Below are positions 8,154 through 17,728 of a DNA stretch of 64,000 nucleotides, piece by piece. Location of the stretch: the NCBI GenBank assembly GCA_946414655.1, contig CAMKPL010000001.1, forward strand, positions 111,081 to 175,080. The letters are read 5' to 3'. Numbering within the stretch: position 1 is the first letter of the stretch; each line of letters opens with the position of its first letter. Position numbers and translations under genes: made by a program. This DNA comes from an uncultured Caryophanales bacterium (GTDB lineage: Bacteria; Bacillota_I; Bacilli_A; RFN20; CAG-826). The notes below the pieces were generated by a model, which saw nothing but the letters and a program-made list of their open reading frames with translations, ran no database searches and was not told where the DNA came from.

Positions 8154-8531
8154 TTAACCTTGGGTCGCGACTTTCTTATTCGCGATTGTTTTACGTTTAC
8201 CTTTACGGGTACGAGCGTTTGTACGTGTACGTTGTCCACGGACTGGAAGACCCTTACGGTGTCTCATTCCACGGTAGCAACCGATTTCGCCTAAACGCTT
8301 AATGTTTAAAGCCACTTCACGACGGAGATCACCTTCAACTTTGTATTTAGCAATCTCGTTACGAATGGCACCGAGTTGAGCCTCGGTTAAGTTTTTGACG
8401 CGAATGTTTTCATCAACTTTCGCATCGCGACAAATCTTTTGAGCGGTTGTGCGACCAATACCATAGATATAGGTGATGGAAACAACAACGCGTTTATCAT
8501 TTGGAATATCTACACCAACGATACGTGCCAT
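8154..8531 (-). CDS. rpsM: 30S ribosomal protein S13
   Basis: uS13 is in the 30S head and bridges to the 50S subunit. The 125-aa protein starts [15 protein letters not shown] and contains [11 protein letters not shown] and the basic C-terminal block [20 protein letters not shown]. Its length is usual. It lies 18 bases upstream of rpsK in the direction of transcription. Confidence 0.97.
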   Translation of the reverse strand: MARIVGVDIPNDKRVVVSITYIYGIGRTTAQKICRDAKVDENIRVKNLTEAQLGAIRNEIAKYKVEGDLRREVALNIKRLGEIGCYRGMRHRKGLPVRGQRTRTNARTRKGKRKTIANKKVATQG

Positions 8532-8550
8532 AAATTAATTTCCTCCTATA

Positions 8551-8664
8551 TTAGCCTTGGCGTTGTTTGTGTTTTGGGTTTTCACAAATCACCATGACTT
8601 TTCCGTGTCGTTTAATAACACGGCATTTTTCGCACATTGGTTTGACGGAAGGTCTGACTTTCAT
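8551..8664 (-). CDS. rpmJ: 50S ribosomal protein L36
   Basis: bL36 is a 37-aa zinc-ribbon protein. Translation of this short frame gives [20 protein letters not shown] followed by [17 protein letters not shown]. The zinc ligands are C11, C14, C27 and H32, the classic C+ form. It sits in the expected place between infA and rpsM, with a GGAGG site upstream of the ATG. Confidence 0.97.
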   Translation of the reverse strand: MKVRPSVKPMCEKCRVIKRHGKVMVICENPKHKQRQG

Positions 8665-8722
8665 AATTAATTTTTCCTCCTGTAGTCAATACTACATGCA
8701 ATTTTTGAACTTTCTTTAGACA

Positions 8723-8944
8723 CTAGTTCTTGTGTCGAAATGTGATTCGCCCGCGTGTTAAATCGTATGGGGACATTTCTACTGTAACTCTATCGCCTGG
8801 TAAAATGCGGATGTAGTTCATGCGGATTTTACCAGAAACGTGGGCGAGAATTACGATCCCGTTTTCGAGTTTCACTCTAAACATCGTGTTTGGGAGTGTC
8901 TCGACGACTGTGGCTTGTACTTCAATGACGCCATCTTTTGCCAT
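8723..8944 (-). CDS. infA: translation initiation factor IF-1
   Basis: IF-1 is a single OB-fold protein that blocks the ribosomal A site during initiation. The 73-aa sequence starts [20 protein letters not shown] and contains the conserved [19 protein letters not shown] and [10 protein letters not shown]. Full length. It follows map and precedes rpmJ. Confidence 0.97.
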   Translation of the reverse strand: MAKDGVIEVQATVVETLPNTMFRVKLENGIVILAHVSGKIRMNYIRILPGDRVTVEMSPYDLTRGRITFRHKN

Positions 8945-8961
8945 AAATTAGTATTTCCTCC

Positions 8962-9711
8962 TTAAACTTTCGTTAGGATTTCATATCCATCTTTGGTAAT
9001 GACGATGGAATTTTCATAGTGACAAGAGAGTTTCCCGTCACGAGTTTTAGCGGTCCAGCCGTCTTTCATCACTCTTAGAGTGAAGTGTCCTTCGTTGACC
9101 ATTGGTTCAACTGCTAGACACATTCCTTCTTTGAGGACTGGACCTGTGCCACTTGCTCCATAGTTTGGAATATAAGGATCTTCATGAAGATGAGTTCCAA
9201 CTCCGTGTCCAGTATATTCTCTCGGTAAGGAGTAACCGTTACTTTCGCAGTACATTTGAATGGCGTGGGAGATATCACCAAGGTGATTTCCCGGTTTGGC
9301 GTATTTCATTCCTTCCCAGAAGCTTTCTTCGGTGACTTTAATCAATCGAAGGGCTTTTTCGGTACAAATCCCGACTGGATAGGTTCGACAAGCATCACCA
9401 ACATAGCCGTTCAGCGTGGCTCCGACATCAACCGAGACGATGTCTCCGTCATGTAAGATGCGTTTCGCGCTTGGAATACCGTGCACGAGTTCATCATTAA
9501 CGCTTACGCAGACCGCGCCTGGATAGCCAGAGTAATTAAGGAACGTTGGATACGCGCCATTCTCCCGAATAATTTTTTCGCAGATGTTTGCGACATCTAA
9601 TGTTGATAAGCCAGGACGAATCGACTTTTCTAACTCTTCAAAACAAAGAGCAACGATTCGTCCGGCTTTCTTCATTAGTTCAATCTCGCGAGGAGATTTA
9701 ATGATAATCAA
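8962..9711 (-). CDS. map: methionine aminopeptidase, type I (TTG start)
   Basis: It removes the initiator methionine from nascent proteins. The 249-aa protein has the pita-bread fold motifs with the metal ligands: the Asp pair in SVDVGATLNGYVGDACR, His in GHGVGTHLHEDP, Glu in EPMV and Glu near the C-terminus (CHYENSIV). The start codon is TTG at 9711, giving the usual MIIIKSPREIELM N-terminus. GGAGG lies about 10 nt upstream, inside the last codons of adk, so translation is probably coupled to adk. Confidence 0.93.
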   Translation of the reverse strand: MIIIKSPREIELMKKAGRIVALCFEELEKSIRPGLSTLDVANICEKIIRENGAYPTFLNYSGYPGAVCVSVNDELVHGIPSAKRILHDGDIVSVDVGATLNGYVGDACRTYPVGICTEKALRLIKVTEESFWEGMKYAKPGNHLGDISHAIQMYCESNGYSLPREYTGHGVGTHLHEDPYIPNYGASGTGPVLKEGMCLAVEPMVNEGHFTLRVMKDGWTAKTRDGKLSCHYENSIVITKDGYEILTKV

Positions 9712-9713
9712 GG

Positions 9714-10367
9714 TTATTTACCCTCCAAGAAAGCAATGAGCTTTGGTGTGAGGTCAGCACTACTTGAACCATCAAACGTCGTTAGTAAACCTTTGTTTTG
9801 ATAATATTCAAGAAGAGGTGCTGTTTGCTTATTGTAGTGATCAAGTCTAACTAATAAAGCTTCCTCATTATCATCTGGGCGTTGAACAAGTTCACCGCCA
9901 CAAATATCACAAATCCCTTCTTTCTTCGGTGGAATATTAATGATGTGGAATGGAGCGCCACAGACCTTACAGACGCGGCGGCCACAAATTCTTCGCACTA
10001 ACTCTTCCACTGGAGTGTCAATGTTAATAACATGACTAATCTTTCGGCCGATTTCTTTAGAAATCTCTTCCAGAGCGTCAGCTTGAGGAATTGTGCGTGG
10101 GAATCCATCTAGAAGGAATCCTTTTGCACAATCGTCTTTACTTAAACGTTCCTTCACTAGTCCGATCGTTACATCATCCGGGACTAAATGACCATCATTG
10201 ATATACTTTTGAGCAAGTTTACCTAAAGGTGTGCCTTCTTTCATTGCTTCGCGAAACATATCACCTGTGGAGATATGTGGTATATCAAACTTCGCGATTA
10301 ACTTTTTAGCTTGGGTTCCTTTTCCAGCTCCTGGAGGACCCATGAGAATAATGTTTAAACTTTTCAT
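9714..10367 (-). CDS. adk: adenylate kinase, zinc-binding long form
   Basis: It interconverts ATP + AMP with 2 ADP. The 217-aa protein has the P-loop GPPGAGKGTQ (about 10-19), the AMP-binding DGFPRT motif and a lid domain with four cysteines (CKVCG ... CDICG). That lid is the structural zinc site typical of Gram-positive adenylate kinases. It lies between secY and map, the usual Firmicutes order. Confidence 0.96.
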   Translation of the reverse strand: MKSLNIILMGPPGAGKGTQAKKLIAKFDIPHISTGDMFREAMKEGTPLGKLAQKYINDGHLVPDDVTIGLVKERLSKDDCAKGFLLDGFPRTIPQADALEEISKEIGRKISHVINIDTPVEELVRRICGRRVCKVCGAPFHIINIPPKKEGICDICGGELVQRPDDNEEALLVRLDHYNKQTAPLLEYYQNKGLLTTFDGSSSADLTPKLIAFLEGK

Positions 10368-10374
10368 CGTTTAC

Positions 10375-11727
10375 TTACTCCCTTCCCGCGGTTGCTTGGA
10401 CTTCATCAAATGATTTTCCAGCAAGTAAACCATCAATTTGGGCGGAGATTTCTAATGAAACACCGACCGCGATGATTAAGCCTGTACCACCAATTGCTAA
10501 GGAAGAATCTTCTCCAAAGACACCTGTGAGAGTCAAGATGACTGGTAAGGCGGCGATGAAGGTTAAGGCGATGGCACCAATACAGGTGACACGGTTAACA
10601 ACTTTCTTCACATAACGTTCAGTTTCAGCGCCTGGACGGACGCCTGGAATATATGAACCATTTTTACGGAAGTTATCCGCAAGGTTTTCTGGATCAATCT
10701 GGATTGTGGCATAAAAGAAGGCAAATAAGACGATGAGAACACAATAAATAATTAGTCCCCAAGGCATTGACCAACCGCCCATGTCATACATCTTCGAATA
10801 GTTGAAGATGTCAAGCCACTTGGCTTGGCTGTTATCGGTAATAAATGAAGCGATTACAGATGGCGCCATCATAATTGATGAGGCAAAGATGACTGGAATA
10901 ACACCAGCTGAGTTAACCTTAATCGGTAGGAAGCTGGCTTTAGCCATCGAAGCGGTTTGACCGCCACTTTTTCCAGAATGTTGGACCGGAATCTTTCGTT
11001 TCGCTAGTTCAATAAAGACCACGAACGCTAAGATGAGAATGAATGCCAAAATGTATAAGGCAAACTGGAATGAACCACGAATGAGTTCACTTGGCTCTTT
11101 GTACGTTGTACCGATCCAGTTGTTAAACGCACGAACAATTTGCACTGGTAATGAACGAACAATACCAGCAAAGATAATGACGGAAATACCGTTTCCAAGA
11201 CCTTTTTCAGTAATTTGGTCACCAAGCCACATCACTGTCATAGTACCAGCTAACATTACAGTAACAATATAGGCATAGGTCCAGAATTCACCGATTGGCA
11301 AGTTCAATTCGAGGTATTCATAATTTTCCATCGTTTTGATAATGCCATAGGCTTGGACCGCTCCTAATAGGAGAGTCAAGTATCTTGTCGCCATTTCGGT
11401 CTTCTTTCGACCGTATTCACCTTGTTTAGAAAGTTCTGTCAAGGCTGGAAGCACATCTTTTTGTAAAAGTTGAACAATAATCTGTGCAGTAATGTAAGGA
11501 CCAACGCCAAGGGCGAAGATGGAGAAGTTCGAGAGAGCTCCACCACCAAGAAGGTCCATGAGGGCGACAGCATTAGCGGAATTTAAGGCTTCCGAGAGTT
11601 CAGAACTAGTCTTGACTCCTGGAACAGTAATCGCCGCCCCAATTCTAAAAACAAGTAAGATCATGATCGTAAAGAAAATACGACCAACAATTTCCTTATT
11701 TTTGAAGATATCGGCGATTTTTTTCAT
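10375..11727 (-). CDS. secY: protein translocase subunit SecY
   Basis: SecY forms the protein-conducting channel of the Sec translocon. The product is about 450 aa with ten predicted membrane spans, the start MKKIADIFKNKEIVGR, a plug region (VALMDLLGGGALSNFSIFAL) and the conserved cytosolic IQIDPENLADNFRKNG-like segment before span 9-10. A longer frame opens at 11832, but it would overlap rplO by about 100 bases and adds atypical residues. The ATG at 11727, four bases after the rplO stop, gives the family N-terminus and is preferred. No secE or secG is seen nearby. Confidence 0.94.
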   Translation of the reverse strand: MKKIADIFKNKEIVGRIFFTIMILLVFRIGAAITVPGVKTSSELSEALNSANAVALMDLLGGGALSNFSIFALGVGPYITAQIIVQLLQKDVLPALTELSKQGEYGRKKTEMATRYLTLLLGAVQAYGIIKTMENYEYLELNLPIGEFWTYAYIVTVMLAGTMTVMWLGDQITEKGLGNGISVIIFAGIVRSLPVQIVRAFNNWIGTTYKEPSELIRGSFQFALYILAFILILAFVVFIELAKRKIPVQHSGKSGGQTASMAKASFLPIKVNSAGVIPVIFASSIMMAPSVIASFITDNSQAKWLDIFNYSKMYDMGGWSMPWGLIIYCVLIVLFAFFYATIQIDPENLADNFRKNGSYIPGVRPGAETERYVKKVVNRVTCIGAIALTFIAALPVILTLTGVFGEDSSLAIGGTGLIIAVGVSLEISAQIDGLLAGKSFDEVQATAGRE

Positions 11728-11731
11728 AAGA

Positions 11732-12172
11732 TTATAAAACCTCGACTGTGCCACCGAGTTTTTCGATGGCTGCTTTAGCGCTAGCGCTGAACTTGTGAGC
11801 TTTGACCACAAGTTTGACACTGAGTTCACCATTTCCTAAGACTTTAACACCGTCTTTTTCAGCTTTAACTAAGCCGGCTTCGACGAGTAAAGTTGGAGTA
11901 ACTTCGGTTCCTTCAGCAAACTTATTTAGTTGGCTGACGTTAACAATGGCGTATTCCTTACGGGAGCCATTGGTAAAACCAAATTTTGGTAAACGTCTGT
12001 AAAGTGGAGTTTGTCCACCTTCAAATCCTGGGGCTTTAAGACCACCAGAACGGGACTTTTGTCCTTTGTTTCCGGTACCACAGTTTTTACCTAAACCTGA
12101 GCCTAAGCCACGGCCTTTACGGGTTTTAACTGTTTTAGCACCTTCGACATTCTTTAATTCGTTAAGTTTCAT
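11732..12172 (-). CDS. rplO: 50S ribosomal protein L15
   Basis: uL15 is an assembly protein of the large subunit. The 146-aa sequence begins [20 protein letters not shown] and contains the glycine-rich [19 protein letters not shown] block and the [18 protein letters not shown] motif. It follows rpsE by only 17 bases: rpmD (L30), which normally lies between them, is missing. Confidence 0.97.
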   Translation of the reverse strand: MKLNELKNVEGAKTVKTRKGRGLGSGLGKNCGTGNKGQKSRSGGLKAPGFEGGQTPLYRRLPKFGFTNGSRKEYAIVNVSQLNKFAEGTEVTPTLLVEAGLVKAEKDGVKVLGNGELSVKLVVKAHKFSASAKAAIEKLGGTVEVL

Positions 12173-12189
12173 AAATCGACACCTCCGAA

Positions 12190-12807
12190 TTATTCAGCTT
12201 TGGCACGAAGTGCTTGCACTTGTGCGTAGCTCTTTAAGTTTTGAAGACCGCTATGGGTGGCACGAATAATATTAATTGGTGCACGTGATCCATAAACTTT
12301 ACTAGTAACGTTACGGATACCAGAGAGTTCTAAGATCGCACGAACTGGGCCACCAGCAATAATTCCAGTACCTTCAGGTGCTGGTTTTAAGAAGACTTCA
12401 CAAGCACCAAACTTACCAATGATTTCATGAGCAAGTGTGCCACCTTTGACAATGTGGAAGGTGTAAGTGTTCTTCTTTGCGGCTTCAAGAGCTTTCTTAA
12501 TGGCATCTGGGACTTCAGCAGCCTTACCTGTTCCGAATCCGTATTTGCCTTTCTTATTTCCGATGACAACAAGAGCAGAGAAACGCATACGGCGTCCACC
12601 TTTAACGGTTTTGGCAATACGGTTAATTTCAACAACAACTTCTTCGTACTCTTTGACTTCGTCAATACGGCCATTACGTCTTTGTGGACGACGGTCATCG
12701 CGTCTTGGACGACGTTCACCACGTTCGACACGGCCTCTTTCTAATCTTGGTTCTTCATGAGGAGCAACTTCTGGAGCAGCTTCAACTTTCTTTTCTTCTT
12801 CTGACAT
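12190..12807 (-). CDS. rpsE: 30S ribosomal protein S5 with charged N-terminal extension
   Basis: uS5 helps maintain decoding accuracy. The 205-aa protein is longer than the usual 165 or so. Residues about 1-50 form an extension rich in Glu and Arg (for example [20 protein letters not shown]), before the standard double-stranded-RNA-binding core ([47 protein letters not shown]). A strong GGAGG precedes the ATG at 12807, which supports the long form. Confidence 0.95.
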   Translation of the reverse strand: MSEEEKKVEAAPEVAPHEEPRLERGRVERGERRPRRDDRRPQRRNGRIDEVKEYEEVVVEINRIAKTVKGGRRMRFSALVVIGNKKGKYGFGTGKAAEVPDAIKKALEAAKKNTYTFHIVKGGTLAHEIIGKFGACEVFLKPAPEGTGIIAGGPVRAILELSGIRNVTSKVYGSRAPINIIRATHSGLQNLKSYAQVQALRAKAE

Positions 12808-12821
12808 TTGTTAATCCTCCT

Positions 12822-13178
12822 TTAGAACTTGAGTCCACCTTCACGGGCGGCATCTGCTAAAGCAGCAACACGTCCATGGTAGACATAACCACCACGGTCG
12901 AAAACGACTGTGGAAATCTTTTTAGCTTTCGCTTTCGCGGCTAAATCCGCACCAACTTTCTTCGCAGCTTCAACATTGGAGCCGTTTTCAAGTTTAAGTT
13001 GGACACTTGAAGAAGAAACGAGAGTTGCTTTAGCAACATCATCGATTAATTGAGCTTCAATGTGTTTATTAGAACGGAAGACGCATAAGCGTGGGCAAGT
13101 AGCTGAACCTTTGACTTTGGCTCTGACACGCTCGTGTTTACGAACACGGACAGCGTTTTTTGATTCTTTATTAATCAT
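12822..13178 (-). CDS. rplR: 50S ribosomal protein L18
   Basis: uL18 binds 5S rRNA in the central protuberance. The 118-aa sequence has the basic N-terminus ([20 protein letters not shown]), [14 protein letters not shown] and the C-terminal [20 protein letters not shown] typical of the family. Normal length and position between rplF and rpsE. Confidence 0.97.
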   Translation of the reverse strand: MINKESKNAVRVRKHERVRAKVKGSATCPRLCVFRSNKHIEAQLIDDVAKATLVSSSSVQLKLENGSNVEAAKKVGADLAAKAKAKKISTVVFDRGGYVYHGRVAALADAAREGGLKF

Positions 13179-13200
13179 ACGAACGAAAATCTCCTTTCAA

Positions 13201-13743
13201 CTATTTTGCACCAGCGCGTTTTCCTTCTTTACGAATGATATGTTCATTCTTGTACATGACACCTTTACCATTGTATGGTTCTGGCTCTCTTGTACCACGG
13301 ATTAACGCAGCTGTTTGTCCAACGGCTTGTTTAGATAAGCCTTCAACGACAACTTCGTTGGCACTTGGACAACTAATTTTGACTGTTGGTTCTGGTTTAA
13401 TGACAATTTCGTGGGAGTAACCAACGTTCATGACGATGTTTTCTCCTCTCATTTGGCATCTGTAACCAATACCAACGATCACTAATTCTTTTTTGAAACC
13501 TTTGGAAACACCAATGACGGCATCGTTGATGTTAGCTCTTGTCGTACCGTGAAGTTGTTTGGTGTGTTTTTCTTCGTTAGCGCGAGTGCACTTCACGTGA
13601 TTTCCTTCGACTTCAACTTTGATTAATGGATTAATAACCACTTCAAGAGTTCCTTTTGGACCTTTGACGATGGCTTTACCATTAACTTGTTCAACGCTCA
13701 CTCCTGCTGGGAGTTCAATGGCTTTAAGACCGATACGGGACAT
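13201..13743 (-). CDS. rplF: 50S ribosomal protein L6
   Basis: uL6 lies near the GTPase-associated centre. The product is 180 aa starting MSRIGLKAIELPAGV, with two repeated RNA-binding folds and the C-terminal signature PEPYNGKGVMYKNEHIIRKEGK. The frame can be extended by three codons to a GTG at 13752, but the ATG at 13743 gives the family N-terminus. It begins two bases after the rpsH stop, implying translational coupling. Confidence 0.95.
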   Translation of the reverse strand: MSRIGLKAIELPAGVSVEQVNGKAIVKGPKGTLEVVINPLIKVEVEGNHVKCTRANEEKHTKQLHGTTRANINDAVIGVSKGFKKELVIVGIGYRCQMRGENIVMNVGYSHEIVIKPEPTVKISCPSANEVVVEGLSKQAVGQTAALIRGTREPEPYNGKGVMYKNEHIIRKEGKRAGAK

Positions 13744-13745
13744 AA

Positions 13746-14138
13746 TTACCACACGTAAGCGAGAACTTCACCGCCGACGCCTAAGGCGCGAGCAGTTTTA
13801 TCGCTTACCACTCCTTTGCTTGTAGAGATAATCGCGATTCCTAAGCCATTTAAGACTCTTGGAAGCTTATCAGCCTTCGCATTTACACGAAGACCTGGTT
13901 TAGAGATCTTCTTTAAGCCGGAAATAACGCGTTGACCATTAAGACCGTACTTAAGGGAGATGGTGAGTTCTTTCTTGATTTCACCTTCGACGTGGAATTC
14001 GGAGATAAATCCTTCTTCGAGAAGAATCTTGGCGATTTCCACTTTCATTTTGCTCGATGGCATCTTCACGGAGGCATAGCGTAAGGCGTTAGCATTACGA
14101 ATACGGGTGAGCATATCGGCAATTGGATCTGTCATCAT
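13746..14138 (-). CDS. rpsH: 30S ribosomal protein S8
   Basis: uS8 binds 16S rRNA helix 21 and in other bacteria represses the spc operon. The product is about 130 aa, starting [16 protein letters not shown], with the C-terminal [21 protein letters not shown] signature. A longer open frame from 14165 adds residues that do not belong to the family. GGAGG lies about 9 nt before the ATG at 14138; the following ATG at 14135 is equally possible. Confidence 0.95.
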   Translation of the reverse strand: MMTDPIADMLTRIRNANALRYASVKMPSSKMKVEIAKILLEEGFISEFHVEGEIKKELTISLKYGLNGQRVISGLKKISKPGLRVNAKADKLPRVLNGLGIAIISTSKGVVSDKTARALGVGGEVLAYVW

Positions 14139-14158
14139 AGTATTTCTTCCTCCTTTTC

Positions 14159-14344
14159 TTACCAACTAGCTTTCTTCATGCCTGGGATTTCACCTTTATA
14201 GGCGAGTTCACGTAAACAGACACGACAGAGTTTGAATTTTGAATATACGGAGTGAGGACGTCCGCAACGTTCACAACGAGTATATTCACGAACTTTGAAT
14301 TTCTTTGGTCTTGCACATTTGACCTTCATACTGGTTTTTGCCAT
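14159..14344 (-). CDS. rpsZ: 30S ribosomal protein S14, zinc-binding short form
   Basis: uS14 in the 30S head. The 61-aa protein is the C+ zinc-ribbon form: two CxxC pairs (CERC and CRVC), followed by [15 protein letters not shown]. The short zinc form is typical of Gram-positive bacteria. It lies between rplE and rpsH. Confidence 0.97.
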   Translation of the reverse strand: MAKTSMKVKCARPKKFKVREYTRCERCGRPHSVYSKFKLCRVCLRELAYKGEIPGMKKASW

Positions 14345-14362
14345 TGTTTCTTTCCTCCTTCC

Positions 14363-15094
14363 TTATTTGTGGAATGGCATTCCTAAGAGCTTAAGTAAGC
14401 TATAGGCTTCATTGTCACTTCTTGCAGTTGTGACAATGACGATATCCATACCACGGATTTTATTGACCTTATCGTAGTCGATTTCTGGGAAAATAAGTTG
14501 TTCCTTAATTCCGAGAGTGTAGTTACCATGACCATCGAAGGAGTTTTTAGAGACTCCACGGAAGTCACGGACACGTGGGAGCGCGATAGTCACAAGACGA
14601 TCGAAGAATTCGTACATGCGAACTCCACGAAGAGTGACTTTGCAACCAATGCCTTGTCCTTCACGGAGCTTGAAGCTTGCGATGGACTTTTTAGCTTTGG
14701 TGATAACTGGATGTTGTCCAGTAATTTGCGCGATTTCACTCACGACACTGTCTAAGGCCTTGTTATCAGTTAAGGCATCACCAACACCGACGTTAATGAC
14801 AATCTTCTCTAAATGAGGAACTTGCATCACGGAGGAATATTTGAATTCTTCCATGAGAGCTTTCTTCATTTCGGATTCGTATTTGTCAAGTAGACGAGTG
14901 GAGACGGTGCGCTTCTTGTTTCCTTTGGAAACTTTCTTTGCTGGGGCAGCCTTTGGAGTAGCTTCTGCTTTAGCAGGAGCAACTTTTGCGGCAGCAGCTT
15001 TTGGTGCTGCCTCTTTGGCTGGAGCAGCTTTCTTAGGAGCAGCAGCTTTCTTGACTGCTGCAGACTTAGCTGCAGGTTTCTTTGTTTCTGCCAT
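14363..15094 (-). CDS. rplE: 50S ribosomal protein L5 with Ala/Lys/Pro-rich N-terminal extension
   Basis: uL5 binds 5S rRNA and contacts P-site tRNA. The core (about residues 68-243) starts near [18 protein letters not shown] and includes [21 protein letters not shown] and the [12 protein letters not shown]-terminal block. Ahead of it lies a tail of about 65 residues made of [18 protein letters not shown]-like repeats. The ATG at 15094 has a strong GGAGG about 8 nt upstream, so the tail is genuine. Such low-complexity basic tails resemble histone-H1-like sequences and are probably disordered. Confidence 0.94.
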   Translation of the reverse strand: MAETKKPAAKSAAVKKAAAPKKAAPAKEAAPKAAAAKVAPAKAEATPKAAPAKKVSKGNKKRTVSTRLLDKYESEMKKALMEEFKYSSVMQVPHLEKIVINVGVGDALTDNKALDSVVSEIAQITGQHPVITKAKKSIASFKLREGQGIGCKVTLRGVRMYEFFDRLVTIALPRVRDFRGVSKNSFDGHGNYTLGIKEQLIFPEIDYDKVNKIRGMDIVIVTTARSDNEAYSLLKLLGMPFHK

Positions 15095-15105
15095 TTGTTT
15101 GCCTC

Positions 15106-15417
15106 CTAGTTCAGTTTGCTTCCGCTGGCTTTGGAGATACGGATTTTCTTTCCATCCTTATCAACAGAGTATCCAACGCGGGAAGCTTTCTTTGTTTTTG
15201 GGTCAACGATGGCGACATTACTTGCGTCGATTGGGACGTACATTTCGACAACGCTACCTTCTGGGGATTGTTGAGTTGGTTTTTTATGACGTTTGTGGAC
15301 ATTCACGCCTTCCACGACAACTTTATTTTTCTTTGGATAGACGGCTTGAACAATACCTTCTTTTCCTTTGTCTTTTCCGGCAATGACGACGACTTTATCA
15401 CCTTTTACGATTTTCAT
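15106..15417 (-). CDS. rplX: 50S ribosomal protein L24
   Basis: uL24 starts large-subunit assembly. The product is about 103 aa: [20 protein letters not shown] (a KOW motif), the [11 protein letters not shown] block and a C-terminal [10 protein letters not shown]. The frame opens at 15426 with MMIMK. The ATG at 15417 is chosen because it gives the family N-terminus and lies 10 nt after GGAGG; the ATG at 15426 is only four bases from it. Confidence 0.93.
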   Translation of the reverse strand: MKIVKGDKVVVIAGKDKGKEGIVQAVYPKKNKVVVEGVNVHKRHKKPTQQSPEGSVVEMYVPIDASNVAIVDPKTKKASRVGYSVDKDGKKIRISKASGSKLN

Positions 15418-15434
15418 AATCATCAATCCTCCTA

Positions 15435-15809
15435 TTAGAGAACCTCAGTGGCAAGGGAAACGATCTTCATATAACCTTCACCCTTATCACGAAGTTCACG
15501 GGCCACTGGTCCAAAGACACGTGTTCCGATTGGAGCGCCTTCAGCGTCAATTAAGACAACAGCGTTATCGTCAAAGGCGATTTGGCTACCATCTGGACGG
15601 TTGATGGCGTGTTTGGTACGGACGATGATACCTTTGACGATATCACTCTTTTTCACACGGCCATTTGGAATGGCTTCCTTGACAGCACAGGTGACAATGT
15701 CACCAATGCTACAGGATTTGCGGGTGCTACCGCCTTTAAGACGGAAGACACGAACGCTACGAGCACCGGAGTTATCGGCCACAACTAAGTTTGTTTCTGT
15801 TTGAATCAT
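15435..15809 (-). CDS. rplN: 50S ribosomal protein L14
   Basis: uL14 lies at the subunit interface. The 124-aa protein starts [19 protein letters not shown] and contains [23 protein letters not shown] and the C-terminal [17 protein letters not shown]-like region. It has the length and sequence expected of the family. Confidence 0.97.
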   Translation of the reverse strand: MIQTETNLVVADNSGARSVRVFRLKGGSTRKSCSIGDIVTCAVKEAIPNGRVKKSDIVKGIIVRTKHAINRPDGSQIAFDDNAVVLIDAEGAPIGTRVFGPVARELRDKGEGYMKIVSLATEVL

Positions 15810-15824
15810 GACTAATTACCTCCG

Positions 15825-16358
15825 TTATTCTGCTTTTTCCTGAGCCTTCTTGGCTGGAGCTTTTTTAGCAGCTACTTTCTTGGCTGGAGCCTTTTCACTA
15901 GCTACTTCTTCTTTTGCTGCCGCTTTTTTAGCTGGTGCCTTTTTAGCAGGAGCTTTCTTTGGAGCAGCTTTTTCTTCGACAACTGGAGCTTCTTCTTTGA
16001 CTGGTTCAGCTTTTGGGGCTTCTTCAACCTTTGGTTCTTCGGCTTTCACTGCTTCTTCAGCTTGGATTTCAAGTTCCTTTTCAGCTTCAAGGACTTTAAT
16101 ATCAACTTGAGCTTTCTTGTCGACGCTCACTAAGCGGAAACGTTTAAGAGCGCTTAGTGGACGAGACGCCATAATGGTAACTGTATCACCAACTTTGGCC
16201 TCGTTCTTTTCGTCGTGCGCGTAATACTTATTAGAATATTTCACGCGTTTTTGGTATTTGGCATGTCTTTTGTGAGTTTCGACTTCGACGACAATGGTCT
16301 TGTCCATCTTGTTAGAAACGACAACGCCTTGAAGAGTTGTTCTACGATTTCTTTCCAT
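15825..16358 (-). CDS. rpsQ: 30S ribosomal protein S17 with long Ala/Lys/Glu-rich C-terminal extension
   Basis: uS17 is a primary 16S rRNA binder with an OB fold. Residues about 1-85 are the usual protein ([39 protein letters not shown]). The remaining 90 or so residues are low-complexity: first acidic ([19 protein letters not shown]), then basic ([20 protein letters not shown]). That doubles the usual length of about 85. The frame is continuous and is followed by a normal gap to rplN, so this is a true fusion tail, not a frameshift. Confidence 0.94.
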   Translation of the reverse strand: MERNRRTTLQGVVVSNKMDKTIVVEVETHKRHAKYQKRVKYSNKYYAHDEKNEAKVGDTVTIMASRPLSALKRFRLVSVDKKAQVDIKVLEAEKELEIQAEEAVKAEEPKVEEAPKAEPVKEEAPVVEEKAAPKKAPAKKAPAKKAAAKEEVASEKAPAKKVAAKKAPAKKAQEKAE

Positions 16359-16372
16359 CAGTCTAATCCTCC

Positions 16373-16570
16373 TTATTTAATGCCGAGTTCTCTTTCGCGT
16401 TGAACCATGTAGGCACGCGCGATATCTTTACGAACTCTGTGGACTTCTTCACCGTGTTCGAGCTGTCCAACAGCTTTCTTACGACGAAGATTGAATAATT
16501 CTTCTTTGAGTAAGTAGATCTTTTCGTTTAGTTCTTCGTTACTCATTTCACGGAATTCAGCGACTTTCAT
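16373..16570 (-). CDS. rpmC: 50S ribosomal protein L29
   Basis: uL29 borders the exit tunnel and docks trigger factor and SRP. The 65-aa helical protein starts [20 protein letters not shown] and contains the conserved [13 protein letters not shown] and [18 protein letters not shown] blocks. It lies two bases after rplP. Confidence 0.96.
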   Translation of the reverse strand: MKVAEFREMSNEELNEKIYLLKEELFNLRRKKAVGQLEHGEEVHRVRKDIARAYMVQRERELGIK

Positions 16571-16572
16571 GA

Positions 16573-16986
16573 TTACTTACCCTCCTTACAAATGACGCGG
16601 CACTTGTTTGGAAGCTTATAAGCAGCTAAGCGGAGAGCTTCCATGGCGACTTCCTTTGGAAGACCACCCATTTCAAACATGACGCGGTTCTTTTTCACAA
16701 CTGCCACCCAGTTTTCTGGTGAACCTTTACCGGAACCCATACGAACTTCGGCTGGTTTTTTGGTTTTAGCAAGATGTGGGAAGATACGAATGTATACTTT
16801 TCCTTCTTTCTTGCAGTAACGGCTTAAGACGATACGAGCACTTTCGATTTGACGATCAGTGATCCATGCGCCGGTCACCGCTTGAAGACCATATTCTCCA
16901 AAGGAGACTTCATTACCACCCTTGGAAAGGCCTTCGTATTTAATGCCGTGAGGACGACGATATTTAACACGTTTTGGTTGTAACAT
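16573..16986 (-). CDS. rplP: 50S ribosomal protein L16
   Basis: uL16 contacts the A-site tRNA. The 137-aa sequence begins [19 protein letters not shown] and includes [11 protein letters not shown]-like [16 protein letters not shown] and the C-terminal [13 protein letters not shown]. The length is typical. It lies two bases after rpsC. Confidence 0.97.
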   Translation of the reverse strand: MLQPKRVKYRRPHGIKYEGLSKGGNEVSFGEYGLQAVTGAWITDRQIESARIVLSRYCKKEGKVYIRIFPHLAKTKKPAEVRMGSGKGSPENWVAVVKKNRVMFEMGGLPKEVAMEALRLAAYKLPNKCRVICKEGK

Positions 16987-16988
16987 AA

Positions 16989-17711
16989 TTATTTATCTCC
17001 TTTCACAGCACGGTGTTCTGGACGTTCTTGACGTGGGCGACGAGCTTCACGTTCTTCGTGTTCTTTTCTTTCGCCTTCGGCTGGTTTACAAATCCAGACC
17101 TTGACACCTAAACGACCATATGGAGTCACGGCTTCTTTAATCGCGAAGTCGATGTCACTACGGAGTGTGGTTAGTGGAACAATACCTTCCTTATAACCTT
17201 CGCTACGAGCGATATCAGCACCGCCTAAACGGCCGCTAACCATGGTTTTGCATCCTTTTGCACCAGCTTTACGAACGCGTTGAATCGCTTTCTTTTGGGC
17301 GGTACGGAATGATGCACGGTTTTCTAGTTCGGTGGCAATCCATTGAGCAACTAAAGCTGCATCTAAATCTGGATTTTTGACATCAACGACGTCAAGACGA
17401 ACTGTGGAACCTTTGAGTAATTTACCGACTTCTTTCTTAATGCGGTTGATATTGGCACCTTCTTGGCCAATGACCACACCTGGACGAGCGACGAAGACTT
17501 TGACGTTAACATCGTGTCCCTTGTCGGTTTTATGTCTTTCAATCTCCACGTGGGAGAGAAGAGCTTCTTTTAATTCTTTTTCAAGATATGCGCGGACGCG
17601 GATATCTTCATGAAGGAACTTTGCGTATTCTTGTTTGGATGCGAACCAGCGGGAGTGCCAGTCACGGTTAATTCCAACACGCATACCTACAGGACTAACT
17701 TTTTGACCCAT
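16989..17711 (-). CDS. rpsC: 30S ribosomal protein S3
   Basis: uS3 forms part of the mRNA entry channel and its helicase. The 240-aa protein has the KH domain ([20 protein letters not shown]) and the C-terminal domain ([33 protein letters not shown]). About 25 residues beyond the core form a charged tail rich in Glu, Arg and Pro, like the tails on S5 and L22 of this cluster. Confidence 0.96.
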   Translation of the reverse strand: MGQKVSPVGMRVGINRDWHSRWFASKQEYAKFLHEDIRVRAYLEKELKEALLSHVEIERHKTDKGHDVNVKVFVARPGVVIGQEGANINRIKKEVGKLLKGSTVRLDVVDVKNPDLDAALVAQWIATELENRASFRTAQKKAIQRVRKAGAKGCKTMVSGRLGGADIARSEGYKEGIVPLTTLRSDIDFAIKEAVTPYGRLGVKVWICKPAEGERKEHEEREARRPRQERPEHRAVKGDK

Positions 17712-17728
17712 TTTTGCTCAATTCCTCC

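Noticed and set aside
11727-11832. Longer SecY start at 11832
   Set aside because: It would overlap rplO by about 100 bases and add a non-family N-terminus; the ATG at 11727 fits better.
15000-16000. Repeated short DNA motifs in the ribosomal region, considered as a CRISPR or tandem repeat array
   Set aside because: They encode PAKK-like repeats in frame; no regular repeat-spacer pattern is present.
15850-16110. Plus-strand open frame rich in Ala/Phe opposite rpsQ, and similar ones opposite rplE (14841-15386), rplV and rplC
   Set aside because: They are antisense shadows of the low-complexity Lys/Ala tails; no ribosome site and the composition follows from the opposite strand.
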